Assembly (NCBI GenBank): GCA_028820215.1
Contig: JAPPKD010000053.1
Span: forward strand, 1 to 34,020
DNA: 34,020 nt
Direction of reading: 5' to 3'
Source: Spirochaetaceae bacterium
GTDB lineage: Bacteria; Spirochaetota; Spirochaetia; SZUA-6; Bin103
The notes beneath the pieces are model-generated. The model ran no database searches. It was not told the origin of the DNA and saw only the letters and a program-made list of their open reading frames with translations. Below, piece by piece: positions 23,234 to 31,239 of this stretch. A program made the position numbers and the translations under genes. Within the stretch, counting starts at the first letter, position 1; each line of letters opens with the position of its first letter.

Positions 23234-24384
23234 ACACTCAAGAGACCGAGCGACGCTACGCGTTCGAGGTATACCCGAAGCGGGACCTGACCCTGGTGCG
23301 GGGTGAAGGCGCCCTGGTCTGGGACGATGCGGGACGCAGCTACATCGACTGCGCGGCCGGCACCGGCGTGGCCTGCCTGGGGCACGCCCACCCGGTCGTC
23401 GCCGAAGCGATCGCCCGGCAGGCGCGGACGCTGATCACCTGCGGGGGCGTGTTCTACAACGACCGGCGCGCGGCGCTGCTGGCCCGCCTGGTGTCGGTGG
23501 CGCCGGACAGCCTCACGCGCGCCTTCCTGTGCAACTCCGGCAGCGAGGCGATCGAGACCGCCTTCAAGTTCGCCCGGCTGGCGACCGGACGCACCGACAT
23601 CGTCGCCGCCGCGCGCGGCTTCCACGGCCGCACCATGGGCGCGCTGAGCGCGACCCACAACAAGAAGTACCGGGAGCCGTTCGCCCCCCTGGTCCCGGGC
23701 GTGACGCACGTGCCGTACAACAACCTCGACAAGCTGGCGGCGGCGGTCACCGACCGCACCGCGGCGGTGGTGCTGGAACCGGTCCAGGGCGAAGGCGGGG
23801 TGCACCGCGGCGCCGACGACTACCTGACAGGCGCGCGCGAGCTGTGTGACGAGCGCGGGGCGCTGCTGATCGCTGACGAGATCCAGACCGGCTTCTGCCG
23901 CACCGGCCGCATGTTCGCGGTCGAGCACGCGGGCGTGCAGCCGGACGTCATGTGCGTGGCCAAGGGCATCGCCGGCGGCCTGCCGATGGGGGCGGCGCTG
24001 TTCAGCGACACGGTCAAGCCGGCGGTCGGCATGCACGGCTCCACGTTCGGCGGCAACCCGCTCGCGTGCGCGGTGGCGGACGCGACCATCCGCTACCTGG
24101 TCGAGCAGGACCTGGCAGCACGGGCGGCCGAGTCCGGGGCCTACTTCGCGGAGCTGTTCGAGCGATCGCGCCCGAGGTGCGTGCGGCAGCTCAGGCAGTT
24201 CGGGCTGATGATCGGCATCGAGCTCAAGGAGCGGTCGCAGCCGCACCTGGTGTCGCTGATGGAGGAGGGGGTGCTGGCGCTGCCCGCGGGCAGGACCGTG
24301 ATCCGGCTCCTTCCGCCGCTGGTCATCGAGCGCGCGCAGGTCGAGGCCGTGGTGGCTGCGCTTTGCAAAGTGCTGGCGCGGTGA
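23230..24384 (+). CDS. lysJ: LysW-semialdehyde aminotransferase
   Basis: A 384-aa class III PLP aminotransferase (ArgD/LysJ type) that aminates the LysW-bound semialdehyde to give LysW-lysine or LysW-ornithine, using glutamate. Visible blocks: [30 protein letters not shown] (phosphate-binding SGSEA), [36 protein letters not shown] and the PLP Lys245 in [14 protein letters not shown], then HGSTFGGNP. The ATG at 23230 overlaps the lysZ stop (ATGA). It is the last recognisable operon member. No LysK-type carboxypeptidase that would release the product follows within the window. The next gene begins 14 bp on but encodes an unrelated secreted protein. Confidence 0.94.
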   Translation: MNTQETERRYAFEVYPKRDLTLVRGEGALVWDDAGRSYIDCAAGTGVACLGHAHPVVAEAIARQARTLITCGGVFYNDRRAALLARLVSVAPDSLTRAFLCNSGSEAIETAFKFARLATGRTDIVAAARGFHGRTMGALSATHNKKYREPFAPLVPGVTHVPYNNLDKLAAAVTDRTAAVVLEPVQGEGGVHRGADDYLTGARELCDERGALLIADEIQTGFCRTGRMFAVEHAGVQPDVMCVAKGIAGGLPMGAALFSDTVKPAVGMHGSTFGGNPLACAVADATIRYLVEQDLAARAAESGAYFAELFERSRPRCVRQLRQFGLMIGIELKERSQPHLVSLMEEGVLALPAGRTVIRLLPPLVIERAQVEAVVAALCKVLAR

Positions 24385-24397
24385 ATAGGTTATCTGC

Positions 24398-25021
24398 ATG
24401 AAAGTCGTCCATCGCCTCGCATTCGTGCTGACCGCCGTCGGGCTCGCCGCGACGCCGGCATTCGGCCAGACGACGGAGGACCAGACCACCGTCGTCGGGC
24501 TCAACCTGCTCGGTCCCGTGGTGGGCCTCTACAGCGGGTCCTTCGAGCAGGCGATCGACGACGATCTGAGCATTTTCGTCATCCCCACCTACTTCAACGC
24601 CAAGCTGGGCGTTTTCGACGCGCTGGCGAGCCTCGCGGACATTCAGCCGGAGGACTACGACCTCTGGTATCTGGCGGTTGCCGCGGGCGTGAACTACTTC
24701 ATCAACGGCACGGCTCCGGCGGGGGTGTTCGCCGGTGCGTGGCTGCAGCCCGGCTATGGGCGCGCCCGATTCGAGGCCAGCGCGCTCGCGGAGGACTCCG
24801 AAGAGACGTTTGACGGCTCGACCGTGACCCTGACCGCGGGCGCGCACGTTGGCTACCGGCTCATCTGGGGTCCCGTGGCGATCACTCCGCGCGTGGGCAT
24901 CAGCTACCAGCTCGCTCTGAGTCCGGTGTCCGGCTTCGACACGCGCATGAGGAACCTGGTGGACAACGTGAACACGGGACTGCGGTTCCCATGGGGGGTA
25001 GACGTCGGGATCGCGTTCTGA
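24398..25021 (+). CDS. Secreted beta-barrel-like outer-membrane protein
   Basis: A 207-aa protein with a clear signal peptide (MKVVHRLAFVLTAVGLAATPAFG, cut before QTTE). The mature part alternates polar and hydrophobic residues (VVGLNLLGPVVGLYSGSFEQ, LWYLAVAAGVNYFI, LTAGAHVGYRLIWG, AITPRVGISYQLAL) and ends in VDVGIAF, with the C-terminal Phe used by outer-membrane barrels. This suggests a small eight-stranded barrel and an outer membrane. It resembles DUF3575-type proteins in general layout, but I cannot place it in a family. Ribosome site weak. It is 14 bp from lysJ, so it may be read through from that operon. No other functional clue. Confidence 0.72.
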   Translation: MKVVHRLAFVLTAVGLAATPAFGQTTEDQTTVVGLNLLGPVVGLYSGSFEQAIDDDLSIFVIPTYFNAKLGVFDALASLADIQPEDYDLWYLAVAAGVNYFINGTAPAGVFAGAWLQPGYGRARFEASALAEDSEETFDGSTVTLTAGAHVGYRLIWGPVAITPRVGISYQLALSPVSGFDTRMRNLVDNVNTGLRFPWGVDVGIAF

Positions 25022-25035
25022 GCACGACGACGGGC

Positions 25036-25064
25036 TTGCATATACCTGAAAAGAACTTTATGAT
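25036..25064 (+). promoter_or_regulatory. Sigma-70-type promoter for creD
   Basis: TTGCAT (25036-25041), a 17-bp spacer and TATGAT (25059-25064): four and five matches to the -35 and -10 consensus at ideal spacing, in an AT-rich pocket of GC-rich DNA. The creD ATG follows 43 bp downstream. The -10 overlaps a short inverted repeat, CTTTA-tgatg-TAAAG (25056-25070), a possible operator. Confidence 0.72.
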
Positions 25065-25106
25065 GTAAAGCATCCTTGGTCGACCGGAGGGGAGAGGCAG
25101 GTCTTC

Positions 25107-26462
25107 ATGGGTGCACACGGCGTTGCCGCCGGTCCGATCGAACGCCTGGAGCGCATGCTCCGCTCGCCGCTGGTGCGGCTGCTGGCAATCGGCGGGCTGG
25201 CGCTGGTGCTGCAGGTTCCGCTGCTCCTCATCGGCGATCTGGTGCGCGAGCGCCGGAGCACCCGGGACGCTGCCGTGGAGGAGATGGGATCCACCTGGGG
25301 CGGCGTGCAGCGCCTTGCCGGGCCGTTTCTGGTCGTGCCGTACCGGGTTCCGTCCGCAGATGCCGATCGCGCGCCGGCGGAGGCCGTGGCCACGTTTCTG
25401 GCCGCCGAGCTCCGAGTGGCTGCCGACCTCAGGACCGAGCGCCTGCGTCGCGGGCTGTTCGAGGCGCCGGTGTATCGGGCGGCCATCGTGCTGTCCGGCA
25501 CGTTCGAGCCGCCGGACTTCTCGCAGTGGGCGGTGCCTCCCCACGAGATGCTGTGGGAGCGGGCAGAGCTGGCCTTCGACGTGTCGGGCGTGCGGTCCAT
25601 CCAGACCGGTGCGCGGCTGCGGTGGGGGGAGACGGATCTCGAATTCGAGCCGGGGACCGGACTGCGCGCCGGCGGCACCGGCATCCACGCGCCGGTCGGC
25701 GGTCCGTGGCCGGGTCGAGACGGCTTGACGTTCCAGGCGACGCTGGATCTGGCCGGCAGCGCGAGCCTGCGGGTGGCCCCGACGGGCCTTGCGACCGTGG
25801 TGGAGATCTCCGGCGACTGGCCGCACCCGAGCTTTCGGGGAGGGTGGCTGCCGGCGGAGCGCGAGCTCCGCGACGACGGATTCAGCGCGGCGTGGCGCAT
25901 CTCCCACTTCGGGCGCGGCTTTCCGCAGAGCTGGCGCGGGACGACGTACGGCGGGGAGATCGAGACTGCGTCGGTCGGCGTGGATCTGCTGACACCGGTC
26001 GATCCGTATCGGCAGTCGGAGCGCAGCCTGAAGTACTCGCTGCTGTTCCTGGCGCTGACGTTCGGGGTCGCGTGGCTGTTCGAGGTGCTCGGCGGTGCGC
26101 GGCTGCACCTCGCCCACTACACGCTGATCGGCGCGGCCATGTGCCTGTTCTACCTGCTGGAGCTGGCGCTCAGCGAGCACATCGGCTTTCCCGCGGCCTA
26201 CGCGCTGGCGGCTGCGCTCGTGGTGGTCACCAACGGAGCGTACGCCCGGGCGCTGCTCGCGCCGCGCCGCGCCGCGCTGCTGGCCGGCGTCCTCTGTGTC
26301 CTGTATGCCGGCATCTACGTGCTGCTGCAGCTCGACGACCACGCCCTTCTGGCCGGGGCCGGCGCGCTTTTTCTCATCCTGGCCGCGATCATGTACGCTA
26401 CGCGCGCCGTGGATTGGCATGCCGCCGGCTCGAAGCCGGAACGGGCAGGAGGAGGAACGTGA
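25107..26462 (+). CDS. creD: CreD-family inner-membrane protein
   Basis: A 451-aa membrane protein matching CreD, which protects envelope integrity (colicin E2 tolerance) in enterobacteria; its molecular action is not known. One membrane helix near the N-terminus (LLAIGGLALVLQVPLLLIGDLV) is followed by a large periplasmic region. SWRGTTYGGEIETASVGVDLLTPVDPYRQSERSLKY (key residues GVDLLTPVDPYR) is the strongly conserved CreD block; then come about five membrane helices to the end. Length equals that of E. coli CreD. It has its own promoter just upstream. The CreBC regulators are not in the window. Its TGA overlaps the next gene's ATG by one base (TGATG). Confidence 0.9.
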   Translation: MGAHGVAAGPIERLERMLRSPLVRLLAIGGLALVLQVPLLLIGDLVRERRSTRDAAVEEMGSTWGGVQRLAGPFLVVPYRVPSADADRAPAEAVATFLAAELRVAADLRTERLRRGLFEAPVYRAAIVLSGTFEPPDFSQWAVPPHEMLWERAELAFDVSGVRSIQTGARLRWGETDLEFEPGTGLRAGGTGIHAPVGGPWPGRDGLTFQATLDLAGSASLRVAPTGLATVVEISGDWPHPSFRGGWLPAERELRDDGFSAAWRISHFGRGFPQSWRGTTYGGEIETASVGVDLLTPVDPYRQSERSLKYSLLFLALTFGVAWLFEVLGGARLHLAHYTLIGAAMCLFYLLELALSEHIGFPAAYALAAALVVVTNGAYARALLAPRRAALLAGVLCVLYAGIYVLLQLDDHALLAGAGALFLILAAIMYATRAVDWHAAGSKPERAGGGT

Positions 26463-27181
26463 TGAAGACCGCGCAGCAGGCGCGCAGCGAGGGGCGGGGC
26501 CCCGCGATCTGGCTGGCCGGCGACCCGGCCGACCTCGGCGAGTGGATGGAGCGCGGCGCGGCCGGGATCGTCACCAACACCGTCGTGCAGAACCAGTTGG
26601 TCAAGAAGTACGGGACGCTCAAGGAAGTCACCCAGCGCTACCTGGACATGACCGACAAGCCGGTCGTGGTGGAGATCGACGGCCACAGCACGGCCGAGCT
26701 GATCGATGTCGGGCACGCCTTCACGGTCATGTCGGACCAGATCATCATCAAGGTACCGTGTACCTCCCAGGGCCTCGGCGCCTTCCGGGCGTTTGCGGCC
26801 GAGGGGGTGGAGACTTTCTGCACCACGGTGTTCTCGCTCACGCAGGCGGCGGCGGTCGCGCAGGCGGGCGCCACACACGTGCTGCCGTTCTGCGAACCGG
26901 TCAAGCAGCTCAACGACGATCCGGCCCGGCTGGTGCGCGAGTGCCGGTGCATGTTCGACGGCTGGGCGCAGCGTCCCTTCGTCACCGCGGCGCTGGTGCG
27001 GTCGCTGGACGTGGCGTACGCGGCGCTGCGCGCGGGAGCGGACGGCATCATCATCTTCTGGACCACGCTCAAGGAGATGATGGACCACCCGCTCACCACC
27101 GAGTGGAACAAGACCTTCCTCGACGAATGGAACGCCATGCACGCCGACGGCAAGCTCGACGGCGTGCCGGTGGCCGACTGA
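26462..27181 (+). CDS. Transaldolase-like / fructose-6-phosphate aldolase-type protein
   Basis: A 239-aa (beta/alpha)8 protein of the small transaldolase (FSA/TalC) type. The Schiff-base lysine is Lys97 in IIIKVPCTSQGL (family IxVKIPxTxxGL), with GIVTNTVVQNQLV near the N-terminus (family GVTTNPSL), TFCTTVFSLTQAAAVAQAGA and FVTAALVRS. Differences from FSA (NTVV for NPSL, CT before the helix) suggest a related aldolase with another substrate. GGAGGAG lies 7-8 nt before the ATG. The start overlaps the creD stop, so the two are translated together, an unexpected pairing with no known functional reason. Confidence 0.82.
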   Translation: MKTAQQARSEGRGPAIWLAGDPADLGEWMERGAAGIVTNTVVQNQLVKKYGTLKEVTQRYLDMTDKPVVVEIDGHSTAELIDVGHAFTVMSDQIIIKVPCTSQGLGAFRAFAAEGVETFCTTVFSLTQAAAVAQAGATHVLPFCEPVKQLNDDPARLVRECRCMFDGWAQRPFVTAALVRSLDVAYAALRAGADGIIIFWTTLKEMMDHPLTTEWNKTFLDEWNAMHADGKLDGVPVAD

Positions 27182-27188
27182 GGCAACC

Positions 27189-27542
27189 GTGGCGAGCCGG
27201 TTCGACACCGGTGTGCTGGATCGGGCGCTGGCGCGCAAGCGACAGGAACGAGAGCGCGTGCGTCGTGCGGTGCAGACGCGCGCTCTCCGTCTGCTCGATG
27301 AGTCACCGGTCGATGTGGGTGAGGCGATCCTGTTCGGGTCCGTGGTGCGGCCCGGACAGTTCGACGCCGAATCCGACGTCGATGTCGCCATTCCTGCGGT
27401 CGCCCCGCGGGCCTACTTCGTACTCATGGGCCACCTCGAGGACGGGCTCGGGCGTGACGTCGACGTGGTCACGATCGACTCCTGCCACTTCGCCGATGCG
27501 ATACGGCGAACCGGACTGCGATGGACCGGGACTCGCACGTAA
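27189..27542 (+). CDS. MNT-type nucleotidyltransferase (antitoxin-like)
   Basis: A 117-aa minimal nucleotidyltransferase. The signature is LFGSVVRPGQFDAESDVDVAI: the GS of the first motif and the paired Asp of DVD, which hold Mg-ATP. Such MntA proteins usually act as antitoxins that AMPylate a HEPN ribonuclease encoded next door. No HEPN gene is present. After the TAA the same frame reads on for 26 codons (to 27623; it includes LQRDVEAFLSALGPG) with a helix-like text that could be a HEPN remnant, but it is too short to claim. Start is GTG at 27189, 8 bp after the aldolase stop, with only a weak ribosome site (GAGGC). Confidence 0.75.
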   Translation: MASRFDTGVLDRALARKRQERERVRRAVQTRALRLLDESPVDVGEAILFGSVVRPGQFDAESDVDVAIPAVAPRAYFVLMGHLEDGLGRDVDVVTIDSCHFADAIRRTGLRWTGTRT

Positions 27543-27622
27543 CGCTGGCCGCACAGGTTCGGGCCCAGACTGCAGCGCGACGTGGAAGCGTTTCTGAGCG
27601 CGCTGGGTCCGGGAAGCGGGTG

Positions 27623-28924
27623 ATGCACGACGGGACTCTGTACGACCGGCTCGATGCCACCTCACAGGCGTGCATCGATGGGGTCACTTCGCGCTACCGC
27701 TGCACGATGCAGGAGGTACGGGAACTATGCGAGGCGGCCCGCGACCTGGCGATGTGGGGCGAGCCCGGAATCGACGAGTGGTGGGCTGCCGCTGAGGCAG
27801 CGGGCGCTGAGGCAGCGGGCGCGGAGTCGGCGGTCCACCTTCGGCTGAACCCGCGCGAGCGCAAGAAACGGCTGATCGCCGCTCTCCGGGAGCACATGCA
27901 GCGGCTGCGGTCCGAGCCGACCCGCTACGATCGCCCCGCCGCGAAGCCCGAGCGGCCGCCGGCGAAGCCCGAGCGGCCGCCGCTGCGATTCGTCGACGCG
28001 CCCGCGGACACATCGGTGTTCGGTGACTGCCCGGTGCGCTCCGACCGCACCCTGTGCTGCAACCTGAAGACGATCGACGCGGTGCAGAACTGCTCGTTCG
28101 GCTGCAGCTACTGCACGATCCAGACCTTCTACGGCGACCGGGTGGCCGTGGACCGCGACCTGGGCCGCAAGCTGCGCGAGATCGAGCTGGACAACCGGCG
28201 CTTCTACCACATCGGCACCGGCCAGTCCTCGGACTCGCTGGTGTGGGGCAACCGCGCCGGCATGCTGGACGAACTGTGCCGCTTCGCGGGCGAGCATCCC
28301 AACGTGCTGCTGGAGCTCAAGACCAAGTCGGCCAACGTCAGCTACTTCCTGGACCGACAAGTGCCGGCGAACCTGGTGTGTAGCTGGTCGCTGAACACCG
28401 CTGCCGTGATCGAGCACGAGGAGCACTTCACCGCTTCGCTGGAGCGCCGCCTGGCCGCCGCGCGCCGTTTCGCCGACGGCGGGCGCATGGTGGCCTTCCA
28501 CTTCCATCCGATGGTCCACTACGACGGCTGGGACACCGAGTATCCGGCGTTGGCGAAACGGCTGCTCGACTCGTTCGCCCCGGAGGAGGTGGCCTTCCTG
28601 TCCATGGGTTCGGTCACCTTCATCAAGCCCGTGATCAAGCAGATCCGGCAGCGTGGGGAGCCGACGCGCATTCTCCAGGCCGAGCTCGTCGCCGACCCGC
28701 ACGGCAAGCTCACCTATCCGGACGAGCTCAAGGTGCGGATGTTCCGCACGATGTACCGGGCGTTCGCGCCGTGGCACGGCCGGGTATTCATGTACCTGTG
28801 CATGGAGAAGGCGACGATCTGGGACCAGGCGTTCGGGTGGCGCTACGCGTCCAACGACGAGTTCGAGCGTGCGTTCGGAGCGGCGACCCTGGGATGGCCG
28901 CCCGGTGAACGGCAGTCCGCCTGA
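27623..28924 (+). CDS. SPL-family radical SAM protein (spore photoproduct lyase-like)
   Basis: A 433-aa radical SAM enzyme. The 4Fe-4S cluster cysteines are Cys157, Cys161 and Cys164 in QNCSFGCSYCTIQ (CxxxCxxC), the spacing used by spore photoproduct lyase. Further family blocks are VLLELKTKSANVSYFL, CSWSLNT, MVAFHFHPMVHYDGW and LSMGSVTF. Spore photoproduct lyase reverses a thymine dimer of spores, but many members of the family are found outside spore formers and their substrate is unknown. The N-terminal 150 residues are family-specific and contain two tandem duplications (27791-27820 and 27941-27982). ATG at 27623 follows a GGGAAGCGG. The frame is open to 27521, but that part is not family-like. 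Confidence 0.85.
   Translation: MHDGTLYDRLDATSQACIDGVTSRYRCTMQEVRELCEAARDLAMWGEPGIDEWWAAAEAAGAEAAGAESAVHLRLNPRERKKRLIAALREHMQRLRSEPTRYDRPAAKPERPPAKPERPPLRFVDAPADTSVFGDCPVRSDRTLCCNLKTIDAVQNCSFGCSYCTIQTFYGDRVAVDRDLGRKLREIELDNRRFYHIGTGQSSDSLVWGNRAGMLDELCRFAGEHPNVLLELKTKSANVSYFLDRQVPANLVCSWSLNTAAVIEHEEHFTASLERRLAAARRFADGGRMVAFHFHPMVHYDGWDTEYPALAKRLLDSFAPEEVAFLSMGSVTFIKPVIKQIRQRGEPTRILQAELVADPHGKLTYPDELKVRMFRTMYRAFAPWHGRVFMYLCMEKATIWDQAFGWRYASNDEFERAFGAATLGWPPGERQSA
27791..27982 (+). repeat. Two in-frame tandem duplications in the SPL-like gene
   Basis: A 15-bp unit (GCTGAGGCAGCGGGC) is perfectly duplicated at 27791-27805 and 27806-27820, encoding AEAAGAEAAG. A 21-bp unit is perfectly duplicated at 27941-27961 and 27962-27982, encoding KPERPPAKPERPP. 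Both lie in the linker before the radical SAM domain and keep the frame. Confidence 0.9.
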
Positions 28925-28942
28925 GCGGAGTCCGATGGGGCG

Positions 28943-29974
28943 ATGAACCGCCTGCTCGCGTGGCGAAAGGAGCCCGGCGTGCGTGTGGCCGGCAGCCGCG
29001 GCCTGGATCGGTTCAAGGTGCAGGCGCCGGGCGTGGTCGCGCTGCCCTGCGGCGGCTACCGGCTGTTCTACACGGCGGTCGGGCCGGACAAGCCGTTCGC
29101 CGACTGTCAGGGCTGCATCCTCAGCGCCGTCTCCGCCGACGGACTGATCTTCGAGGTGGAGCCGGGCATCCGCGTGGCGCCTGACCCCGGACGGCCGGAC
29201 TTGTCGCTGCGCGCGCTGGCGCCCAGCGTCACGCCGATCGACGGCGGTTGGCGCATGTACTTCGAGGGCCGTGGGCCGGCCGATCGGCCGACGGTGATCG
29301 CCAGCGCCGTGTCGGCCGACCTGCTGCGCTGGCAGGTCGAGCCGGGCCTGCGGGTCGCCGGCTCCGAGCGCTGCGGAGCGCCGCGGTTTCTGCCGCTGGG
29401 CGGCTCATCATGCGGAGCGGGGGCGGGCCGGCTGTTCCATTTCCGCGCCGACGACGGACCGCCGCGAAGGAGTGCCGTGTACTCGGCGATCACCGAGGAC
29501 GGGCTGTCGTTCACGCCGGAAGAAGGCGTGCGCATGTCGAGCCGCACCGGTGAGCTGGACTCCTCCGGCATCACCGCGGCGGAGGTAACCGCTCCTGAGG
29601 AAACCGGCGCTTCCTGGGTGATGATTTACTCGGCCTGGCAGGACGTGCCGCCCGGCACCGAGGTGCCGCTGCATCCCAGCCACGATCCGGACGCGGTCGC
29701 CAGCGGCCGCAGCGCCGACTTCGCGGCCGCCTCCATCGCCGTCGACCTCTGCGGCTACCGTTCGCGCATCCTGGCGGCGACCTCGGCCGACGGCGCGCGC
29801 TTCGGGCCGGGCAGCGTCGTCGTCGAAGGCGGCGGCCACGACAGCGGCGACGTCGACGCCGTACATGCCGAGGACATGGCGCTGGTGCGTCTTGCCGACA
29901 GCCGCTGGCGCATGTACTACGCAGCCTGTGACGCCGCCGGCAACTGGCAGATCGCGAGCGCGATCAGCGCCTGA
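28943..29974 (+). CDS. Small five-bladed beta-propeller, glycosidase-like protein
   Basis: A 343-aa protein built from recognisable propeller blades. The unit SAVSADGLIFEVEPGIRV recurs as SAVSADLLRWQVEPGLRV, SAITEDGLSFTPEEGVRM and ATSADGARFGPGSVVVEG, each preceded by a strand such as GYRLFYTAVG, GGWRMYFEGRG or SRWRMYYAACD. The last strand (IASAIS) would close the ring with the N-terminus. This pattern is seen in GH43/GH130-like propellers and in many uncharacterised relatives. No signal peptide; probably cytoplasmic. Catalytic residues cannot be assigned. It follows the SPL-like gene by 18 bp and converges on the dehydratase gene. Similar in type to 18080-19438 but shorter and not closely alike. 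Confidence 0.65.
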   Translation: MNRLLAWRKEPGVRVAGSRGLDRFKVQAPGVVALPCGGYRLFYTAVGPDKPFADCQGCILSAVSADGLIFEVEPGIRVAPDPGRPDLSLRALAPSVTPIDGGWRMYFEGRGPADRPTVIASAVSADLLRWQVEPGLRVAGSERCGAPRFLPLGGSSCGAGAGRLFHFRADDGPPRRSAVYSAITEDGLSFTPEEGVRMSSRTGELDSSGITAAEVTAPEETGASWVMIYSAWQDVPPGTEVPLHPSHDPDAVASGRSADFAAASIAVDLCGYRSRILAATSADGARFGPGSVVVEGGGHDSGDVDAVHAEDMALVRLADSRWRMYYAACDAAGNWQIASAISA

Positions 29975-30011
29975 CGCGCCGCTCCCCGAGGGGCATCGCC
30001 GGCCGCAGCCC

Positions 30012-31160
30012 CTACCAGTTCGTGAACGACCCGTCGGGCCGGCGCAGGTGCGGGGCCTCCCAGAGCTTCAGCGGGGTCTTGGCAACGGGCGCTTCCGTAT
30101 CGAACCCGACGCCGAGGCCCGGTCCCTCCGGCACCGCGTAGGTCACGCCGTCCAGCACCGGCATCACCGGGAACATCTCCCGGTCGAACAGGGCGATCTT
30201 CTCGGGGCTGCGCTCCTCCAGCCACGCGTACTGCGCGGTCGCGGCTGCCAGGTGCAGGTTGGCCGCGGTGCTCACCGGGCCCAGCGGGTTGTGCGGCATC
30301 AGGTCGATGTAGTGCGCCTCGCACCAGCCGACCACCTTCATGGCTTCGGTGAAACCGCCGACGTTGCAGATGTCCAGCCGCGCGAACGCCGGGATTCCCG
30401 CTTCCAGGTACGGCAGGAACTGCCACTTGCTGGCGAACTCCTCGCCGATCGCCATCGGCACCTGCGTCATGCGCTGCAGCGCCTCGTACGCGCCGGGCGT
30501 CTCGTCCCGGATCGGTTCCTCCAGAAAATCGATCGTGCCCGGTGGCATGGCCTGGCAGAAGCTCGCCGCCTCCGCGACCGAGAGGCGGTGGTGGTAGTCG
30601 ATGCCGAGCGCGGCGCGGCGGCCGATCGCCTGCCGCGCGGCGATCAGGGTGTCGGCGGCCGCGCCGATCGACGGGCGCGGATCGAAGATCCCTGCCGTGT
30701 CGTCCACGGGTATCGGCAGCCGGACGCAGGGCCAGCCGGCGTCGACCAGCCGCACCACGTCGGCCACCGCGTCTTCGCCGAAGCCGTGCGTCGTGGTCGC
30801 GAAGCACGGGACGCGGTCGCGGTGCGTGCCGCCCAGGAGCTGGTACACGGGCACGCCCAGGGAGCGGGCCACCAAGTCGTGCAGGGCGATGTCGATGGCC
30901 GACAGCGCCGCGGTGAGCACCCGGCCGCCCTCGAAGTACTGACTCCTGTAGACCTCCTGCCAGATGGCGCCGATGCGCCGCGGGTCGCGCCCGATGAGGA
31001 ATTCGCTGAAGTGGCTGACCGCCCCTCGGACGGCCAGCTCACGGCCGGTCACGCCCGATTCGCCGAGCCCCACGTGGCCGTCGCTGGACTCGATCCTGAC
31101 GATGCAGAGGTTGCGGATGCCGCCGGGGACAATATGGGTCTCGATGCGCGCGATCTTCAT
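30012..31160 (-). CDS. Enolase-superfamily sugar-acid dehydratase, DgoD-like
   Basis: A 382-aa member of the mandelate racemase/enolase superfamily. The Mg2+ ligands are Asp188 (GIDYHH), Glu214 (DFLEEP) and Glu240 (IGEEF). The acid-base histidines are His190 and His290 (LMPHNPLGP). These five positions have the same spacing as Asp183, His185, Glu209, Glu235 and His285 of E. coli D-galactonate dehydratase, as I recall them, all shifted by five. It should therefore dehydrate an aldonic acid to a 2-keto-3-deoxy acid; the exact sugar acid cannot be read from sequence. ATG at 31160 gives MKIARIETHIV, the usual start. It is divergent from soxB with an 79-bp gap that shows no clear promoter, and it converges on the propeller gene. 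Confidence 0.87.
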   Translation of the reverse strand: MKIARIETHIVPGGIRNLCIVRIESSDGHVGLGESGVTGRELAVRGAVSHFSEFLIGRDPRRIGAIWQEVYRSQYFEGGRVLTAALSAIDIALHDLVARSLGVPVYQLLGGTHRDRVPCFATTTHGFGEDAVADVVRLVDAGWPCVRLPIPVDDTAGIFDPRPSIGAAADTLIAARQAIGRRAALGIDYHHRLSVAEAASFCQAMPPGTIDFLEEPIRDETPGAYEALQRMTQVPMAIGEEFASKWQFLPYLEAGIPAFARLDICNVGGFTEAMKVVGWCEAHYIDLMPHNPLGPVSTAANLHLAAATAQYAWLEERSPEKIALFDREMFPVMPVLDGVTYAVPEGPGLGVGFDTEAPVAKTPLKLWEAPHLRRPDGSFTNW

Positions 31161-31239
31161 GAGGCGAGTCTCCCCCGCGGCGACCCTGCCGGCAACCCGG
31201 AGTCGATGTCACGGCCCGGTCTTGCCGAACACGCCCGGT

